NCBI GenBank assembly: GCA_947492575.1
Contig: CANLNK010000001.1
Location: 496,001-560,000 of the forward strand
Length of the DNA stretch: 64,000 nt
Reading direction: 5' to 3'
DNA from: an uncultured Thalassotalea sp.
Lineage (GTDB): Bacteria > Pseudomonadota > Gammaproteobacteria > Enterobacterales > Alteromonadaceae
Part shown: piece after piece, positions 47,907-58,077 of the stretch
Position numbering within the stretch: the first letter of the stretch is position 1
Layout: every line of letters begins with the position of its first letter
Notes under the pieces: generated by a model
The model's input: the letters and a program-made list of their open reading frames with translations, nothing else
What the model was told of the DNA's origin: nothing
The model's database searches: none
Position numbers and translations under genes: made by a program

Positions 47907-48653
47907 CTAGCAACGGGCTAGTTCAAACTTAACTGGGTCGCTGGTATATTTACGGCCTTCTTTCTCACATGGCAACATAAAGCGAATAGAATATCTGAAG
48001 CGATTACCACTAACGGTAGGATAACACTGTAGGTTACTGTCTACCTTGATACGCAACAAAAGTAAGCCTTCCCCATTGTCTTGGTAAAAGCCTTTTTCTG
48101 TCGCGATAGTATCGAAATCAGATTTTTGTCGTAAAAATTTCAGAATGAGTGAAATGCCTTGCTCTAGCTTAGCCAATTTACTCAGCCAATATTCTAGGCT
48201 TTCTTGCACGTTCTGTTCAGGCTGATTTAACCAAAATTGCAACTGCGGTAGATCAAATGTCGAGCTTCCACCTTGGATCGCAAATCGTTGCTTAATTGAT
48301 GATAGCAACTTGTCATTGCGCAGTGATGCCCATGGAGGAGCGCCACTTCTTAATGTGCAAATTAAACTCACGGTTTGTTTTAAGTTTTCTTCTAGCGCTG
48401 AGCTATTGATTTCGGGGGATTGGGACCAAAGAACTAAATGTTGCTCTAAGCGTTCTAAGTCTTTGATGAGTTCGCCGCGTATATCATTGCGTTCTAACGT
48501 ACCGAGAATGGCAAAAATGGCGTTGAAGAAGACGTGATAGTTATTAGCAATATTGTCAGGTGAGCAACTGTCAGCTTGAGCGAATAATTGCTCAAGTTTG
48601 AGGTAGTTTCGAATCCGCTCGTTTAGCGGGTGCTCATATAAAACTGACGTCAT
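47907..48653 (-). CDS. zapD: Cell division protein ZapD
   Basis: 248 residues, beginning VLYEHPLNERIRNYLKLEQL, the family hallmark, then helical and beta segments. ZapD bundles FtsZ filaments by binding the FtsZ C-terminal peptide, whose gene lies in this window at 40497-41660. It is in the conserved coaE-zapD-yacG order with a 125-base gap after coaE. Confidence 0.95.
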   Translation of the reverse strand: MTSVLYEHPLNERIRNYLKLEQLFAQADSCSPDNIANNYHVFFNAIFAILGTLERNDIRGELIKDLERLEQHLVLWSQSPEINSSALEENLKQTVSLICTLRSGAPPWASLRNDKLLSSIKQRFAIQGGSSTFDLPQLQFWLNQPEQNVQESLEYWLSKLAKLEQGISLILKFLRQKSDFDTIATEKGFYQDNGEGLLLLRIKVDSNLQCYPTVSGNRFRYSIRFMLPCEKEGRKYTSDPVKFELARC

Positions 48654-48778
48654 TACAATATGTTGCGGCTAAAGTGTACACCTATACTAACCATAGTATT
48701 TTCAAATGGCGACACTTTTTTGCAATATCTTGAAAAATCAGAAACTTGTGCTTGCTAGTGCTCTATCTAGATTGATTA

Positions 48779-49381
48779 CTACTTTGCTAACGTTAGATAA
48801 GTGTTATGTAGCTTGAGGACTTGTTCTCGTACTGAATTAAGGTCATCACCACTGTTATCGATAATGTCATCAGCCTTTGAAAGCCTTTCTTTCCGGTTAA
48901 CTTGTGCTTTAATAATGTTCCTAATGGTGGTCTCATCGCTATTGTCTCTCGATAACGTCCGAGCGATTTGAATATCTTCAGGCACGTCGATAACGAGTGA
49001 CCTATTGACGCGCTTATCTAACCCATTCTCGAATAAAAGCGGTGCAATTAACAAACAATAAGGCGATAGGCACAGTGCCAATTGACGCGACATTTCATCT
49101 CTAATAAGCGGGTGGAGCAAGTTATTTAGCCAAACTTTTTCGTCTGGCGTATGGAATACGATCTTTCTTAGCGCAGCTCTATTTAAAGAGCCGTCTTGAT
49201 GTAATACATCTTTACCGAAATGATCCGCTATCGATTCTAATGTAGAGGTACCGACTTCGACAACTTCACGTGCGACAACGTCCGCATCGACAACGTCAAT
49301 GCCTAGTTCTATAAACATATTGGCAACGGTTGTTTTACCGCTACCTATTCCGCCGGTTAGTCCGATAATCATATTCTTCAT
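48779..49381 (-). CDS. coaE: Dephospho-CoA kinase
   Basis: 200 residues with P-loop GLTGGIGSGKTTVAN and the CoA-binding LLFENGLDKRVNR region. It phosphorylates dephospho-CoA, the last step of CoA synthesis. The gene follows pilD by 32 bases on the same strand. Confidence 0.97.
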   Translation of the reverse strand: MKNMIIGLTGGIGSGKTTVANMFIELGIDVVDADVVAREVVEVGTSTLESIADHFGKDVLHQDGSLNRAALRKIVFHTPDEKVWLNNLLHPLIRDEMSRQLALCLSPYCLLIAPLLFENGLDKRVNRSLVIDVPEDIQIARTLSRDNSDETTIRNIIKAQVNRKERLSKADDIIDNSGDDLNSVREQVLKLHNTYLTLAK

Positions 49382-49413
49382 GTCATTTCTTATATGCGCT
49401 ATTTATGTAGGTA

Positions 49414-50301
49414 TTATCCCAATTGTGATAAATACCAAGACCAAATGCCATTACCCCATAACAAGCAAACCCAGCCAGCGACAGCTAAATAGGGACCAAA
49501 TGGAATCGCCTGATCGCGTTGGTGGTTTTTAAACATCATTAATGAAATACCAACGACAGCACCAACAAATGACGCCATTAAAATAAGTAGTGGAAGTAAT
49601 TGCCAACCCATCCAGGCGCCGAATAATGCGACGAGTTTGAAATCGCCATGACCCATTCCGTCTTTTCCTGTGAGCAATTTAAATAGCCAGAAAATACTAA
49701 ACAGGCTCATATAACCTGCAACTGCACCTATTAATGCTTCTTCTAGCGGCACTATTATGCCGTTGAGGTTTATTAAAAGGCCTAACCATAGAATCGGCAA
49801 AGTAATTTGATCCGGCAGTAGCATATGGTCTAAATCAATCATGGTTAACGCGATAAGCGCAAAGGTTAGCAGTAATACCCAAAAAGCAACCCATGTGACA
49901 CCATAGTGGCTAGCTACAACTAAACCTAGCATTGCTGTTACCGATTCAATTATTGGGTAGCGTTTGCTGATCGGGGTTTTGCAGTTCGAACATTTACCCT
50001 TTAAAAGCAACCAGCTAATTACAGGGATATTTTCATAGAACTTAATTGCTTTCCCACAATGAGGGCATGCTGAATTAGGCTTAGATAGCGTGATAGGTTT
50101 TAACTCACGAGTTGGTTTAGCAGCTACTTCGTCGCTGAGGTATTCTCGGCATTCTTGATACCATGTATATTCCATTATCTTAGGTAAGCGATATATAACC
50201 ACGTTAAGAAAACTCCCCACCATAAGGGAAAAAATGGTTACAGTGACTAAATAAAAAACGGGGACTTGTTCAAAAGTCGAAATGACTTGATCTAATAACA
50301 T
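49414..50301 (-). CDS. pilD: Prepilin peptidase and N-methyltransferase PilD
   Basis: 295 residues with about eight membrane helices. The N-terminal methylase zinc ligands are CPHC and CSNC; the aspartate protease sites are DLDHMLLPD and GMGHGDFK. It cleaves and methylates PilA-type prepilins at the inner membrane. It is 92 bases after pilC in pilB-pilC-pilD order. Confidence 0.97.
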   Translation of the reverse strand: MLLDQVISTFEQVPVFYLVTVTIFSLMVGSFLNVVIYRLPKIMEYTWYQECREYLSDEVAAKPTRELKPITLSKPNSACPHCGKAIKFYENIPVISWLLLKGKCSNCKTPISKRYPIIESVTAMLGLVVASHYGVTWVAFWVLLLTFALIALTMIDLDHMLLPDQITLPILWLGLLINLNGIIVPLEEALIGAVAGYMSLFSIFWLFKLLTGKDGMGHGDFKLVALFGAWMGWQLLPLLILMASFVGAVVGISLMMFKNHQRDQAIPFGPYLAVAGWVCLLWGNGIWSWYLSQLG

Positions 50302-50393
50302 GGAGATCTCGGAAGAACTTAGGTGTGTGGAAAATTATAATGGTGCTAAAGGCTATTTAACACCACATCACTCAATTAATTGGCATAGTGTTG

Positions 50394-51668
50394 CTATACA
50401 ACTTGACCGATTTGGAAAATAGGTAGATACATCGCAACAATTAAACCACCGATAACAACACCTAAAACTGCCATAATCATTGGCTCTAGCAATGCAGTCA
50501 GGTTATCAACTGCGTTGTCTACTTCGGCTTCATAAACATTTGCCACTTTCGCAAGCATATCATCAACAGCACCAGATTCCTCACCAATGGCGACCATTTG
50601 AATAACCATATCGGGAAATATCTGTGAGTTGCGCATCGCTAAGTTCATCTGCATACCAGATGACACCTCTGAGCGAATTTCCAGTATTGCATCGCGATAA
50701 ACGGCGTTGCCAGAGGCTCCTGCAGCAGATTCTAGTGCATCGATAAGTGGTACACCTGCAGCGAAAGTTGTTGACAAAGTTCGTGCATAGCGAGCCACAG
50801 CAGCTTTATCTAAAATATCACCAATGACAGGAATTTTTAAAATACTCCTGTCGACTTTATCTCTAAAATCTTGACTGTTTTGATGAGTTTTCTTAAACAA
50901 GAATCCTGCGATAAAAAGACCACCTAAGCCAAGATACCAATACGCCTGCATAAACTCTGAAATAGCGATAACTAGAAGCGTAAATGCAGGTAGCTCCGCG
51001 CCAAAACTTTCGAAGATTTCTTGGAATGTGGGGACAACAAATATAAGCAAGATTGATGTTACTACAAACGCAACAACTAGAACAGCAATGGGATACGTCA
51101 AGGCTTTCTTGATTTTTGCTTTAAGTGCTTCTGCTTTTTCTTTGTAAGTAGCTATCCGGTCGTAAATAGTTTCCAACGCACCTGATTGCTCTCCTGACGC
51201 AACGAGATCGCAGTATAACTCATCAAAATATCGGGGATGCTCACGTAAACATTCGGATAGAGGCAGACCAGACGCAAGCTTGACGCCAATGTCTGTTAGT
51301 AGCTTTTGCATATTGGCGTTGTCATTGCCTTTAGCTATCATTTCAATGCTTTGCACAAGTGGTACACCTGCCCCTAGCATTGTTGCTATCTGTCGCGTTA
51401 CTACAGCAATATCTGCTGGCTTTATAGGTTTGGCACCACCACCAATGCCGAATAATGGTCTGGGCTTCTTCTTTATTTTTCCGGGTGTGATACCTTGCTT
51501 TCTCAGCTGCGCTTTAAGCTCAAGAATTGAAGCGGCAGACAACTCACCCGAAATCTTTTTACCTTTTCGGTTAACCCCTTGCCAAATAAAGGTGTCATTC
51601 GGTTTTGTTTGTGGCTTCTTCGTTTTTTTCTTAGAAGCGGCTACTTTTGATGCCGAGGATACTGCCAT
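50394..51668 (-). CDS. pilC: Type IV pilus platform protein PilC
   Basis: 424 residues with a Lys-rich N-terminus, then two GspF domains (for example QIATMLGAGVPLVQSIEMIA and TLSTTFAAGVPLIDALES) and three membrane helices. It is the inner-membrane platform on which PilB drives pilus extension. It lies 93 bases after pilB. Confidence 0.97.
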   Translation of the reverse strand: MAVSSASKVAASKKKTKKPQTKPNDTFIWQGVNRKGKKISGELSAASILELKAQLRKQGITPGKIKKKPRPLFGIGGGAKPIKPADIAVVTRQIATMLGAGVPLVQSIEMIAKGNDNANMQKLLTDIGVKLASGLPLSECLREHPRYFDELYCDLVASGEQSGALETIYDRIATYKEKAEALKAKIKKALTYPIAVLVVAFVVTSILLIFVVPTFQEIFESFGAELPAFTLLVIAISEFMQAYWYLGLGGLFIAGFLFKKTHQNSQDFRDKVDRSILKIPVIGDILDKAAVARYARTLSTTFAAGVPLIDALESAAGASGNAVYRDAILEIRSEVSSGMQMNLAMRNSQIFPDMVIQMVAIGEESGAVDDMLAKVANVYEAEVDNAVDNLTALLEPMIMAVLGVVIGGLIVAMYLPIFQIGQVV

Positions 51669-51761
51669 GTGGACTTCCTATATTATTCAGTGGTTAACTG
51701 TATTTATTATTCTTATAAAAGCATACTGTTAATACAATATCTAATTAATTAAAGGTAAAGT

Positions 51762-53465
51762 TTAGCCAGCGGTGACACGGTTTACTTCTTCAATACTTGT
51801 AACACCGTTCATTGCCTTAACAATGCCAGATTGACGTAGATTATTGTACCCTTCTCGATGAAATTGCTGAGCTATATCTAAAGAGTTACCACCTTCCATA
51901 ATAATTGTGGCGACTTCTCCTGTTATTTTTACTACTTCATATATACCAACGCGCCCTTTATAGCCATTAGTACATTCATCACAACCAACCGGTTTATAAA
52001 CCTCAAAAGTACCTAATTTATCTGCAGGAAATCCCATTTTTAACAAGTGCTCGTGCGGGATGTCGTCAGGTGTTTTACATTGCGTGCACAAACGTCTCGC
52101 AAGACGCTGGGCAATGATAATACTGACTGAGCTTGCTACGTTAAACGCAGGGACGCCCATATTCAGTAGACGGGTTAACGTTTCTGCAGCAGAATTTGTA
52201 TGAAGTGTCGATAATACAAGGTGACCAGTTTGAGCTGCTTTAATCGCGATTTCTGCTGTTTCTAAATCACGAATCTCACCGACCATGACAATATCGGGAT
52301 CTTGGCGAAGGAACGAACGAAGTGCGCTTGGGAAGGTTAACCCTGCTTTGGTATTAATTTGTACTTGGTTAATACCTTCTAAGTTAATTTCAACAGGATC
52401 CTCTGCTGTAGAAATATTTCGCTCGGCTGTATTCAGGATATTAAGGCCTGTATACAAGGAAACGGTTTTACCAGAGCCTGTCGGACCTGTCACTAAAATC
52501 ATCCCTTGTGGTTGATCTAGCGCTTCCATATAAATGTCTTTTTGGTCTTTTTCATACCCCAGCATATCAATACCCAGCATCGCGCTAGAGGAGTCTAAGA
52601 TACGCATTACAATTTTCTCGCCCCACATAGTAGGCAAGGTTGAAACACGAAAATCGATGGATTTTTTCTTAGAGAGTGCTAGCTTTATTCGCCCATCTTG
52701 CGGTACACGTCTCTCGGCGATATCAAGCTTTGACATTACTTTTAGACGAGCTGCCATTCGAGAGGCAAGCGTCACTGGGGGTCTTGCTATCTCATTTAAA
52801 ATACCGTCGATACGGAAGCGAATGCGGTAGGAATGTTCGTAAGGTTCAAAATGTAAATCCGATGCGCCTTTTTTAATCGCATCTAATAAAATTTTATTGA
52901 TATAAACAACAATAGGCGCGTCGTCTTGTTCTTGGCCGACGGTATCCTCATCTCTGCTTTCGTCCTGTACTTCTATACCACCAAGCTCTGCGGTATCCAT
53001 ATCACTGATATCTAGTGCGTCGGATTCTGACTCTAAAGCTGTTTCAATCGAGTCTTGTAAACTTTTCTCATCAGCGATGACTAACTCTGTAGTAAAGCCA
53101 GTATTAAATTGAATATCTTCCAACGCATCGATATCTGTTGGATCCGACATAGCAACAAAAAGCACTTTCCCACGCAAGTACAAGGGAAGGGCGTGGTGTT
53201 TTCGGATCAGCTTTTCATTGCGGATACCTTCAGGAACGAGTGAGGTGTCAAATTGCTTTAAGTCTATTAACGGGTAACCGAAGGAACGTGAAAATATAGA
53301 AGCAATAGTTTGCCCGTTGAGCCCTTTATCTTCTACTAAAAATCTAACAATTGTTTTATCTTGTTTAGCGTATTCTTCACTCAGCATATCTAACTGAGTT
53401 GAAGCAATTAAATTATGCTTTGCTAATGCTGATAATAAACTAGATTGTTGGTGGGTTCCTTTCAT
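51762..53465 (-). CDS. pilB: Type IV pilus assembly ATPase PilB
   Basis: 567 residues: N-terminal MshEN-like domain, catalytic core with Walker [15 protein letters not shown], Walker B-Asp box [14 protein letters not shown], and the zinc-binding CTQC and CDEC pairs. It powers pilus extension and natural transformation machinery in related bacteria. A terminator separates it from pilA, so the pilin can be expressed at a higher level. Confidence 0.98.
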   Translation of the reverse strand: MKGTHQQSSLLSALAKHNLIASTQLDMLSEEYAKQDKTIVRFLVEDKGLNGQTIASIFSRSFGYPLIDLKQFDTSLVPEGIRNEKLIRKHHALPLYLRGKVLFVAMSDPTDIDALEDIQFNTGFTTELVIADEKSLQDSIETALESESDALDISDMDTAELGGIEVQDESRDEDTVGQEQDDAPIVVYINKILLDAIKKGASDLHFEPYEHSYRIRFRIDGILNEIARPPVTLASRMAARLKVMSKLDIAERRVPQDGRIKLALSKKKSIDFRVSTLPTMWGEKIVMRILDSSSAMLGIDMLGYEKDQKDIYMEALDQPQGMILVTGPTGSGKTVSLYTGLNILNTAERNISTAEDPVEINLEGINQVQINTKAGLTFPSALRSFLRQDPDIVMVGEIRDLETAEIAIKAAQTGHLVLSTLHTNSAAETLTRLLNMGVPAFNVASSVSIIIAQRLARRLCTQCKTPDDIPHEHLLKMGFPADKLGTFEVYKPVGCDECTNGYKGRVGIYEVVKITGEVATIIMEGGNSLDIAQQFHREGYNNLRQSGIVKAMNGVTSIEEVNRVTAG

Positions 53466-53632
53466 ATTAGGTCGGTGTCTTTTAATAAATTGAATATGTT
53501 GCTCTTGTTTAGGAAAAGGGCTTACATGGAGTTCGGGAAAGCCAAGTAGTCTATAAAAACAAGAGAATTATACATTTAGCATACAACAGATAGTAAGTAT
53601 TGAAAATTAATAGTTAATATTTTGCAGACGAA

Positions 53633-53656
53633 AAAAAAGCCCTTTCGGGCTTTTTT
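53633..53656. terminator. Bidirectional terminator between pilA and pilB
   Basis: AAAAAAGCCC and GGGCTTTTTT form a 10-bp stem with loop TTTC. On the minus strand it ends the pilA transcript just after its stop and before pilB. Confidence 0.9.
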
Positions 53657-53674
53657 AAAAGTATTTCTGCGATA

Positions 53675-54163
53675 TTAACAAAGCCCTGCTGTTTGGCAAG
53701 TGCCAGTAGCCGTCCATGTTAAAGAGTCACCAGCTGTTGTAGGTCGGCCTGTTAAAATATAAGTGTAAGGACCACCAGTAAACTCAGCTGTAGAAGAAGT
53801 AACAGTGATAATGATATCATTACTTTGTAAAGTAGGGTTATCAACACCGTCGTCCGTTGTATCTTGCATGTCTGCATCGATAGCTACAGAAGCAACTAAG
53901 TTTGAGTTTGCCCAACCAGTGTTAGTCTCATCTAGAGCAACACAGCTTGTGCCTGTTTGAAAACAAACGTCAACGGCTGTTTTAGCCGGGGTTGCAGCTA
54001 GAACAACTTCTGAGAATCTTGCTCTTTCTGTATAGGTCTTGTACGCTGGCAATGCCACTGCAGCAAGAATACCGATAATCGCAACAACGATCATTAATTC
54101 GATTAACGTGAAGCCTTGTTGGCCTTTTTTCGCTGTTAGGATGTTTTGTAGTGTCGTTTTCAT
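53675..54163 (-). CDS. pilA: Type IV major pilin PilA
   Basis: 162 residues from the ATG at 54163. The class III signal is [20 protein letters not shown] with Phe at +1 and Glu at +5; the leader is 17 residues long. The globular part is Thr/Asp/Ala-rich and has two cysteine pairs, CFQTGTSC and CQTAGLC, which likely form disulfide loops including the C-terminal D-region. The start at 54211 is rejected because it would add an unrelated extension. Its long 5' region holds a strong 15-bp hairpin. Confidence 0.95.
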   Translation of the reverse strand: MKTTLQNILTAKKGQQGFTLIELMIVVAIIGILAAVALPAYKTYTERARFSEVVLAATPAKTAVDVCFQTGTSCVALDETNTGWANSNLVASVAIDADMQDTTDDGVDNPTLQSNDIIITVTSSTAEFTGGPYTYILTGRPTTAGDSLTWTATGTCQTAGLC

Positions 54164-54253
54164 AATAATATTTCCATCTTTATTACGGGGGCTGAGGCAA
54201 TACTGCAACAAAAAATTACACTTGTAAAACCCAAAAAAGCTTTTTTTTACCTA

Positions 54254-54287
54254 AAATCGCATATTTTTTAACAAAAATATGCGATTT
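54254..54287 (-). promoter_or_regulatory. 15-bp perfect hairpin upstream of pilA
   Basis: AAATCGCATATTTTT (54254-54268) pairs perfectly with AAAAATATGCGATTT (54273-54287) with the loop TAAC. It lies 91-124 bases before the pilA start, likely in its leader or promoter, and could be an operator or an mRNA-stabilising stem. Confidence 0.6.
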
Positions 54288-54558
54288 CATTAAAACTTAA
54301 CGTTTTTTATGTTTTTTGCTTATAAAAAGAACTGAAGTTATTGCAGGTTAGTCTAATCAGTACTGCTAATAACTAAAAGAGTATATTGGAAAAACAATAA
54401 GTTAACCATTTGGTAAGTTTTTGGGCGAGAGAACAGCAGAAAGCTTTTAAATAATGACGTAGGCACCACTTAATATAAGTGGTGCCAATGCTTTTCGCAT
54501 TGAAGCTAGCGCTTAATTTCTGAGTAGCGTTTTATGCGATGCCAAAACTTGCGATAGG
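54288..54558. other. Intergenic region between nadC and pilA
   Basis: Besides the hairpin at 54254-54287 it holds a second perfect stem: GGCACCACTT (54472-54481) and AAGTGGTGCC (54487-54496) with a 5-base loop, about 60 bases after the nadC stop. That stem may end the nadC transcript, although no T-run follows. No sigma-54 box (TGGCAC-N5-TTGC) could be found for pilA. Confidence 0.45.
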
Positions 54559-55467
54559 CTAATTAAATCGCATCGATAAATCGACGGCATTAACATGTTT
54601 AGTTAATGCGCCAGATGAAATGTAGTCAACACCTGCTTTCGTATATTCACGGAGTGTTTCTATTGTCATATTACCAGAGACTTCTAATTTAGTTGCTTGG
54701 TTATGCGCTTGGTTGTAATCAGTAGTAATTTTTACTGCTTGCTCAATCATTGTTGTTGTGAAGTTGTCTAGCATAATAATGTCGCTACCAGCCTCTAACG
54801 CTTGATTTAGCTCATCGAAGTTTTCTACTTCAACTTCTACATTAATTTCAGGCTTGTTCTCTCTTGCCGTCGACACTGCGTTTGCAATGCCGCCACATGC
54901 AGCAATATGGTTCTCTTTAATAAGATAAGCGTCAAAAAGTCCGATACGATGATTCGTGCCACCACCACAAGCAACAGCATATTTTTGCGCACTGCGAAGA
55001 CCTGGAATGGTTTTACGTGTATCCAGTAACTTAGTTTTCTTATCACTTAATTCTGATACATATTGTGCAGTTAATGACGCAGTGCCGGATAGACTTTGAA
55101 GAAAGTTAAGTGCAGCGCGTTCGCCTGTTAATAGCAGTCTTGCATTACCGGTTAGTTCGCACAGAACGGTATTCGGTTTTACTTTTTCACCGTCATTCAC
55201 AAACCACGTGATTTGAGTGCTTGAATTTAGACTTTCATCTAGCTGCTTGAAAACTTCGTTAACCCAAGCAACCCCGCAAACTATCGCCTCATCGCGACAT
55301 ACAATAGTCGCAACAGCAGTATTATCTTCTGGAATAAGCATTGCGGTAACATCACACTGAGCATCAATTTTGTCAGTTGGTGATAAACCTAGATCTTCTT
55401 GAAGAGCCCATGTAACAGTGTGCTGAATATCGCGTTCAAGTGCTGGCGAGATGGATGCTAAAGACAT
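54559..55467 (-). CDS. nadC: Nicotinate-nucleotide pyrophosphorylase (carboxylating)
   Basis: 302 residues. QPRTase features are LLDTRKTIPGLRSAQKYAV, CGGGTNHRIGLFDAYLIKEN and IMLDNFTTTMIEQAV. It converts quinolinate and PRPP to nicotinate mononucleotide in NAD synthesis. Its position beside pilA and facing ampD is common in gammaproteobacteria. Confidence 0.97.
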   Translation of the reverse strand: MSLASISPALERDIQHTVTWALQEDLGLSPTDKIDAQCDVTAMLIPEDNTAVATIVCRDEAIVCGVAWVNEVFKQLDESLNSSTQITWFVNDGEKVKPNTVLCELTGNARLLLTGERAALNFLQSLSGTASLTAQYVSELSDKKTKLLDTRKTIPGLRSAQKYAVACGGGTNHRIGLFDAYLIKENHIAACGGIANAVSTARENKPEINVEVEVENFDELNQALEAGSDIIMLDNFTTTMIEQAVKITTDYNQAHNQATKLEVSGNMTIETLREYTKAGVDYISSGALTKHVNAVDLSMRFN

Positions 55468-55630
55468 TAAAGTATTTTCTCTTACATTTATGGTTGCTTG
55501 TTTGTAGTGATGCTTCTTTACTGCTTTATTAAGCGCAGGTTTTTGAAGCGCGGGTTTTGAAGCACTCGGTTAATTAAGTCCGCAACAATATATGTTGCTT
55601 GCTTAACTTTGTTCTCTTCTATTTGCTTAT

Positions 55631-56218
55631 TTACCTCTGCTCGAGGATAAGCTGATTACCCGTTTGGCGGAATTCTACCCTTTTTAGTGCGCTCATGCCT
55701 AACAGAATTTCGTCGCTTTTCATTCCCGGGTTAATGTGTGCAGGTACGTCGCGCAGCTGAATGTTGCCTACGGATAAGCTATCTAATTGAGTGCGGTAAA
55801 CCGTCACCGTACCGTTTGCTGTTTGCACCGGATATTGACCAAACGTAGTGAGATCTAAATTTTGTGCAATATGACTGGGTATAGATACTTGCGTCGCACC
55901 AGTGTCCAATAAAAAAACAACTGGCTCACCATTTATTAGACCGCTCGTAATGTAATGCCCTTGGCGATTTTGTTTGAGGACAACACTCGCATTGCCAGTA
56001 GATGTATATGAAGAATCTGGAGCTCGATTTGGATTCCATTGATTTTCTAGCAAACCTTGAAAGGCGAAGGCAATCACGCCAAAGCCAAGTATCCAAGCAA
56101 TCCAAGTAAATCCTCGACCTATTTCTTGTTGATCGCTTTGTTGCTGTTGTTGCGCTTTGTTTGTCCCCTTATTGCTATTATCAATTGGATCTTGATCGAA
56201 CGACATATTCCCTACCAT
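55631..56218 (-). CDS. Retropepsin-like aspartic protease, membrane anchored
   Basis: 195 residues (from the ATG at 56218; a start at 56206 with an AGGGA just upstream is about as likely). A cytosolic Gln-rich segment and one helix (about 34-54) precede a periplasmic retropepsin domain with the active site FLLDTGATQVSIP and ILLGMSALKRVEF. It belongs to the TIGR02281-type clan AA protease family, of unknown substrate. It is divergent to ampD, with the 265-bp inverted-repeat element in between. Confidence 0.88.
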   Translation of the reverse strand: MVGNMSFDQDPIDNSNKGTNKAQQQQQSDQQEIGRGFTWIAWILGFGVIAFAFQGLLENQWNPNRAPDSSYTSTGNASVVLKQNRQGHYITSGLINGEPVVFLLDTGATQVSIPSHIAQNLDLTTFGQYPVQTANGTVTVYRTQLDSLSVGNIQLRDVPAHINPGMKSDEILLGMSALKRVEFRQTGNQLILEQR

Positions 56219-56256
56219 GTATATTTAGCTGCGCGTTATTAGTTATCATACGTGTA

Positions 56257-56521
56257 ATACCAGTTGAATTAAATATTTGACCATTCAGCGAGAATTAAAA
56301 GGCTTATAGGCAAGGCTTTGATTACAGAGAATGGTTATTCCCTTGTCAAAATCAATAACGCAGCATATAAGCCTTTTAAACTCGCCCTCTGGGAGCTTGT
56401 CAGGAAAGTGATAACTTCACAAATTTCCTCGTTGGAGAATGACTACAACAGCATAAATTTGCTTTATTCTAACTTCCCTGACATAGCTCTGAAGTGATTA
56501 AATATTTATTTCAACTGGTAT
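56257..56521. mobile_element. 265-bp MITE-like element with terminal inverted repeats
   Basis: The ends ATACCAGTTGAA (56257-56268) and TTCAACTGGTAT (56510-56521) are perfect inverted repeats, and the next 12 bases inward match at 10 of 12. Inside, TTAAAAGGCTTATA (56295-56308) pairs perfectly with TATAAGCCTTTTAA (56366-56379), flanked by GCGAG/CTCGC, and GAGCTTGTCAGG near 56394-56415 pairs imperfectly with a segment near 56475-56490. No ORF of note. It fills the whole gap between the protease gene and ampD; no clear target duplication was identified. Confidence 0.65.
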
Positions 56522-56575
56522 AATTGTGTTAAAAGTGTTTAAAAAGCTGTAACAAAAGGCTGTTGCTAAAACCTA

Positions 56576-57127
56576 ATGAAAATTTCTCAATCGGGTTGGC
56601 TTGATGTCGCAAATCACCAACCGTCGCCTCACTTCACGCCAAGATCGCCAGAAGACGAAATTAGTTTGTTCGTTGTTCACAATATATCGCTACCGCCGGG
56701 GGTATTTGGTGGACCTTATATTACCGACTTATTTTTGGGTCGATTAGATCCGAGTGCAGATAGTTATTTCGAAGATATCTATCAATTGCAAGTATCTGCA
56801 CATTGCCTAATTCGCCGCGATGGTGAAATTATCCAGTATGTTTCGTTCAATGACAAAGCTTGGCATGCTGGAGTTTCTTGTTTTGAAGGGCGTGAAAAAT
56901 GTAATGATTTTTCGATTGGTGTAGAGCTTGAGGGCACTGACACAACACCTTACACCAAAATGCAGTATCAGCAACTGGTCAGCTTAGTGAATAAACTGCA
57001 AGAATCTTACCCACTTATCCGACATAATAATATAGTAGGGCATTGTGATATTGCACCAAGCAGAAAAACTGACCCCGGCGAGGCATTCGACTGGCAGCAT
57101 TTTAGATCATTACTTGGCAGTCGTTAA
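56576..57127 (+). CDS. ampD: 1,6-anhydro-N-acetylmuramyl-L-alanine amidase AmpD
   Basis: 183 residues. Zinc ligands are His35 in LFVVHNISLPPG and the pair in GHCDIAPSRKTDPG (His and Asp); the cytosolic family shows DFSIGVELEG. It removes the stem peptide from anhydromuropeptides during peptidoglycan recycling, which in other bacteria controls AmpR and beta-lactamase. ampE follows after 71 bases. Confidence 0.97.
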   Translation: MKISQSGWLDVANHQPSPHFTPRSPEDEISLFVVHNISLPPGVFGGPYITDLFLGRLDPSADSYFEDIYQLQVSAHCLIRRDGEIIQYVSFNDKAWHAGVSCFEGREKCNDFSIGVELEGTDTTPYTKMQYQQLVSLVNKLQESYPLIRHNNIVGHCDIAPSRKTDPGEAFDWQHFRSLLGSR

Positions 57128-57198
57128 GCTTAGCCGTCACTGATAGCATTGTTAGGCTCACAATAGGGTTAGAAGGTTCGTTCGATATAGGGCATCAA

Positions 57199-58041
57199 AT
57201 GGGATTAATTAGTTTACTCATATCATTGGCAGCGGAGAAAAAGCTTTCGTCGCAAATTTGGCAGTTCAATTTTGCCTTTTCACGTTATATTAACTTTGTT
57301 AATCAGCGAGATTTTCATAACAAAGTTAAAGGAACGTTGTATCCACTGCTTTTACTCGTTTTACCCGTAGCATTAACCGTTTTAGTGCTCGACTTAATTC
57401 AAGACAGTATCCTCGATTTAATTGTATCAACGTGCTTACTGATCGTCTGCTTTGGCTGTGTTAAAACCAGAGATACGTATAAATGTTATTTGAACTCTGC
57501 TTTTAAAGGTGAGTTAACAACGTGCGACTTACATTATCAACAGCTCCTTACTGATAAGAATCTGCCAGATTATGGATTTGGTCAAACGCTTATCTGGCTG
57601 AATTATCGATACTACATTGCAGTGATGCTTTATTTTGTAGTTTTTGGTGCTGCCGGAGCGGTGTTTTATCGATTACTATGCAGCTTGGATGAGCAGCAAC
57701 GCAAAATTTATCAACAAGAGCCTGAAAGTCATGCATTGACGCCAGTTTATAAAAAGATTCTATTTTGGGCTGACTGGCTGCCTGTGCGCATTGCCACGTT
57801 TGGCTTTACGATTGTTGGTCATTTTTCAAGAGCTTTCCCAGTGTGGCTTGAAAATGTATTTGAATTCAATAAGCCTCCTCAGTGTGTGTTGATAGACGTA
57901 GCACAGAAGGCTGAAGATATTATGGTTGATGAAGAGGACTGTACCGCAGAGCCTTGCCTATTAGTGAGATTAGCAAAACGTAATGTGTTGCTATTTTTCT
58001 CAGTGGTTGCGACCTTAATTCTCGCGGGAGTGATTAGCTAA
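57199..58041 (+). CDS. ampE: AmpE-like inner-membrane protein
   Basis: 280 residues with about four membrane helices, starting MGLISLLISLAAEKK; family features include the DYGFGQTLIWLNYRYYIAVM and the PVYKKILFWADWLPVRI region. AmpE may sense or signal cell-wall stress in the same pathway as AmpD; its biochemistry is not settled. It follows ampD in the usual order. Confidence 0.93.
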   Translation: MGLISLLISLAAEKKLSSQIWQFNFAFSRYINFVNQRDFHNKVKGTLYPLLLLVLPVALTVLVLDLIQDSILDLIVSTCLLIVCFGCVKTRDTYKCYLNSAFKGELTTCDLHYQQLLTDKNLPDYGFGQTLIWLNYRYYIAVMLYFVVFGAAGAVFYRLLCSLDEQQRKIYQQEPESHALTPVYKKILFWADWLPVRIATFGFTIVGHFSRAFPVWLENVFEFNKPPQCVLIDVAQKAEDIMVDEEDCTAEPCLLVRLAKRNVLLFFSVVATLILAGVIS

Positions 58042-58077
58042 GGCGAGGGCGTGTTGATCTTTCAGGGTTAAATTTTG

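Noticed and set aside
54288-54558. GTGCCA near 54492 as part of a sigma-54 promoter for pilA
   Set aside because: The matching GCAA five bases away is missing; the bases belong to a hairpin.
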